Source: Clostridia bacterium
Lineage (GTDB): Bacteria > Bacillota > Clostridia > Christensenellales > UBA1242
NCBI GenBank assembly: GCA_028704215.1
Contig: JAQVLJ010000043.1
Location: 1 to 6,381, forward strand
Direction of reading: 5' to 3'
Length of the DNA: 6,381 nt
The position numbers and the translations under genes were made by a program. Below the pieces are notes generated by a model. That model saw only the letters and a program-made list of their open reading frames with translations, was not told the DNA's origin and ran no database searches. Below, piece after piece: positions 5,777 to 6,381 of this stretch (position 1 is the first letter of the stretch; the number at the start of each line of letters is the position of its first letter).

Positions 5777-6381
5777 TCATACATTATGCTTTTCTAGTTT
5801 ACTAATTGCTATTTTTGCACTATTCTGTTCCGCTTCTTTTTTTAAACTTCCTGTTCCGTAACCATAAAAAACATCATCTATATATATCTTACTACGAAAA
5901 TTTGTTTGCCCGCCCTTAGTAACATAATTAGTTATATCATAGCGAACTTTCATTTTTAACTTTTGACAAATTTCCTGCAATTCGGTTTTGAAGTCTATTG
6001 CTTTCGGATTAGAATGTAAATATTCTTTTACATTAAGAAGTTCAAGCACAGCATCACGCGTTTTGTTGAGTCCGTGTTTTAAGTAAATCGCTCCAATCAT
6101 ACTTTCAATGGTGTCGGCCAACATTGAGTCAGATATGGTTTTCAAACTATTGCCTAATTTTAATTTGTCTTTGATGTCCATTTTTTTTAAAATCTTAGAC
6201 AAATTTTGCCAACAAACCATATTGGCACGAAGCTTGCTCATTTTGCCTTCATTTAAATCCAAATACTTGTACATATATTCACTTGTTATAAGTCCAAGGA
6301 CACTATCACCCAAAAATTCTAGCCGTTCATTACTTTCTATTTTGTATTCGTTTGCGTATGAAGAGTGAGTCAATGCTGTAT
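5777..6381 (-). CDS. rnc: Ribonuclease III, N-terminus cut by the window edge
   Basis: About 200 residues are visible; the family is around 225-235, so roughly 25-30 N-terminal residues lie beyond the right edge. The frame stays open to the edge and reads TALTHSSYANE, the usual early RNase III motif, so the TTG at 6373 is an internal Leu codon, not the start. Numbering from the first full visible codon, NERLEFLGD (17-25) is the family signature with metal-binding Glu21 and Asp25; Asp89 and Glu92 in LADTIESMIGA are the other catalytic acids. The C-terminal double-stranded-RNA-binding domain runs from DFKTELQE (129) to KKEAEQNSAKIAISKLEK (to about 197). The enzyme cuts double-stranded RNA, including rRNA precursors. 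The loop before Asp89 is shorter than usual and lacks the GG-R element. It ends with TGA, 72 bp before rpoZ; smc, its common Bacillota neighbour, is absent downstream. Confidence 0.95.
   Translation of the reverse strand, partial: TALTHSSYANEYKIESNERLEFLGDSVLGLITSEYMYKYLDLNEGKMSKLRANMVCWQNLSKILKKMDIKDKLKLGNSLKTISDSMLADTIESMIGAIYLKHGLNKTRDAVLELLNVKEYLHSNPKAIDFKTELQEICQKLKMKVRYDITNYVTKGGQTNFRSKIYIDDVFYGYGTGSLKKEAEQNSAKIAISKLEKHNV

Noticed and set aside
5771..5779. Second extended -10-like element (TGATAAAAT) at the rnc stop codon
   Set aside because: It has no matching -35 box and overlaps coding sequence; the promoter at 5724-5752 has both boxes at ideal spacing.
6371..6373. TTG as the start codon of rnc
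   Set aside because: The frame continues upstream through Ala and Thr codons to the window edge, and the reading ALTHSSYANE matches an internal RNase III motif, so the true start is outside the window.
1..6381. Mobile element, CRISPR, toxin-antitoxin, riboswitch or new multi-gene system
   Set aside because: Almost every base is accounted for by recognised housekeeping genes; the two gaps of about 70 bp are too short for a riboswitch or RNA gene, and no spaced repeats, insertion sequence ends or unknown genes were seen.

Overview
The window looks like a piece of chromosome from a low-G+C Gram-positive-type bacterium (Bacillota, probably Clostridia-like or a related uncultured gut-type lineage; this is inference). 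The reasons are the strong A+T bias, AAGGAG-type ribosome binding sites, the short Firmicutes-type omega subunit, and a gene order resembling the Bacillus rpoZ-priA-def-fmt-rlmN-rpe region. The standard code is used: TGA is a stop (end of rnc) and TGG encodes Trp. The species cannot be named from this sequence.

All supported genes lie on the minus strand, so transcription runs from the right edge to the left. From right to left they are: rnc (RNase III, 5' end cut by the window edge); a 72-bp gap holding a good promoter with a near-perfect 18-bp palindrome in it; rpoZ (RNA polymerase omega); priA (replication-restart helicase); def (peptide deformylase); fmt (Met-tRNA formyltransferase); rlmN (23S rRNA A2503 methyltransferase); a 73-bp gap with an extended -10 promoter; rpe (ribulose-phosphate 3-epimerase); and rsmE (16S rRNA m3U1498 methyltransferase, 3' end cut by the window edge).

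The genes are tightly packed. rpoZ and priA overlap by 20 bp, priA and def are 9 bp apart, def and fmt 1 bp apart, fmt and rlmN overlap by 47 bp, and the rpe stop codon directly abuts the rsmE start. This suggests two transcription units, rpoZ-priA-def-fmt-rlmN and rpe-rsmE. No convincing intrinsic terminator was seen, so read-through between them is likely.

Functionally this is a housekeeping block: RNA processing, transcription, replication restart, the formyl-methionine cycle (Fmt adds the formyl group, Def removes it), rRNA modification and the pentose phosphate pathway. No mobile element, CRISPR array, tRNA or rRNA gene, defence system or new biological system was found. The points most worth checking are the palindrome embedded in the rpoZ promoter, the compacted gene order relative to Bacillus, the long fmt/rlmN overlap, and lineage-specific changes in otherwise conserved loops of Rpe, RNase III, Def and PriA.
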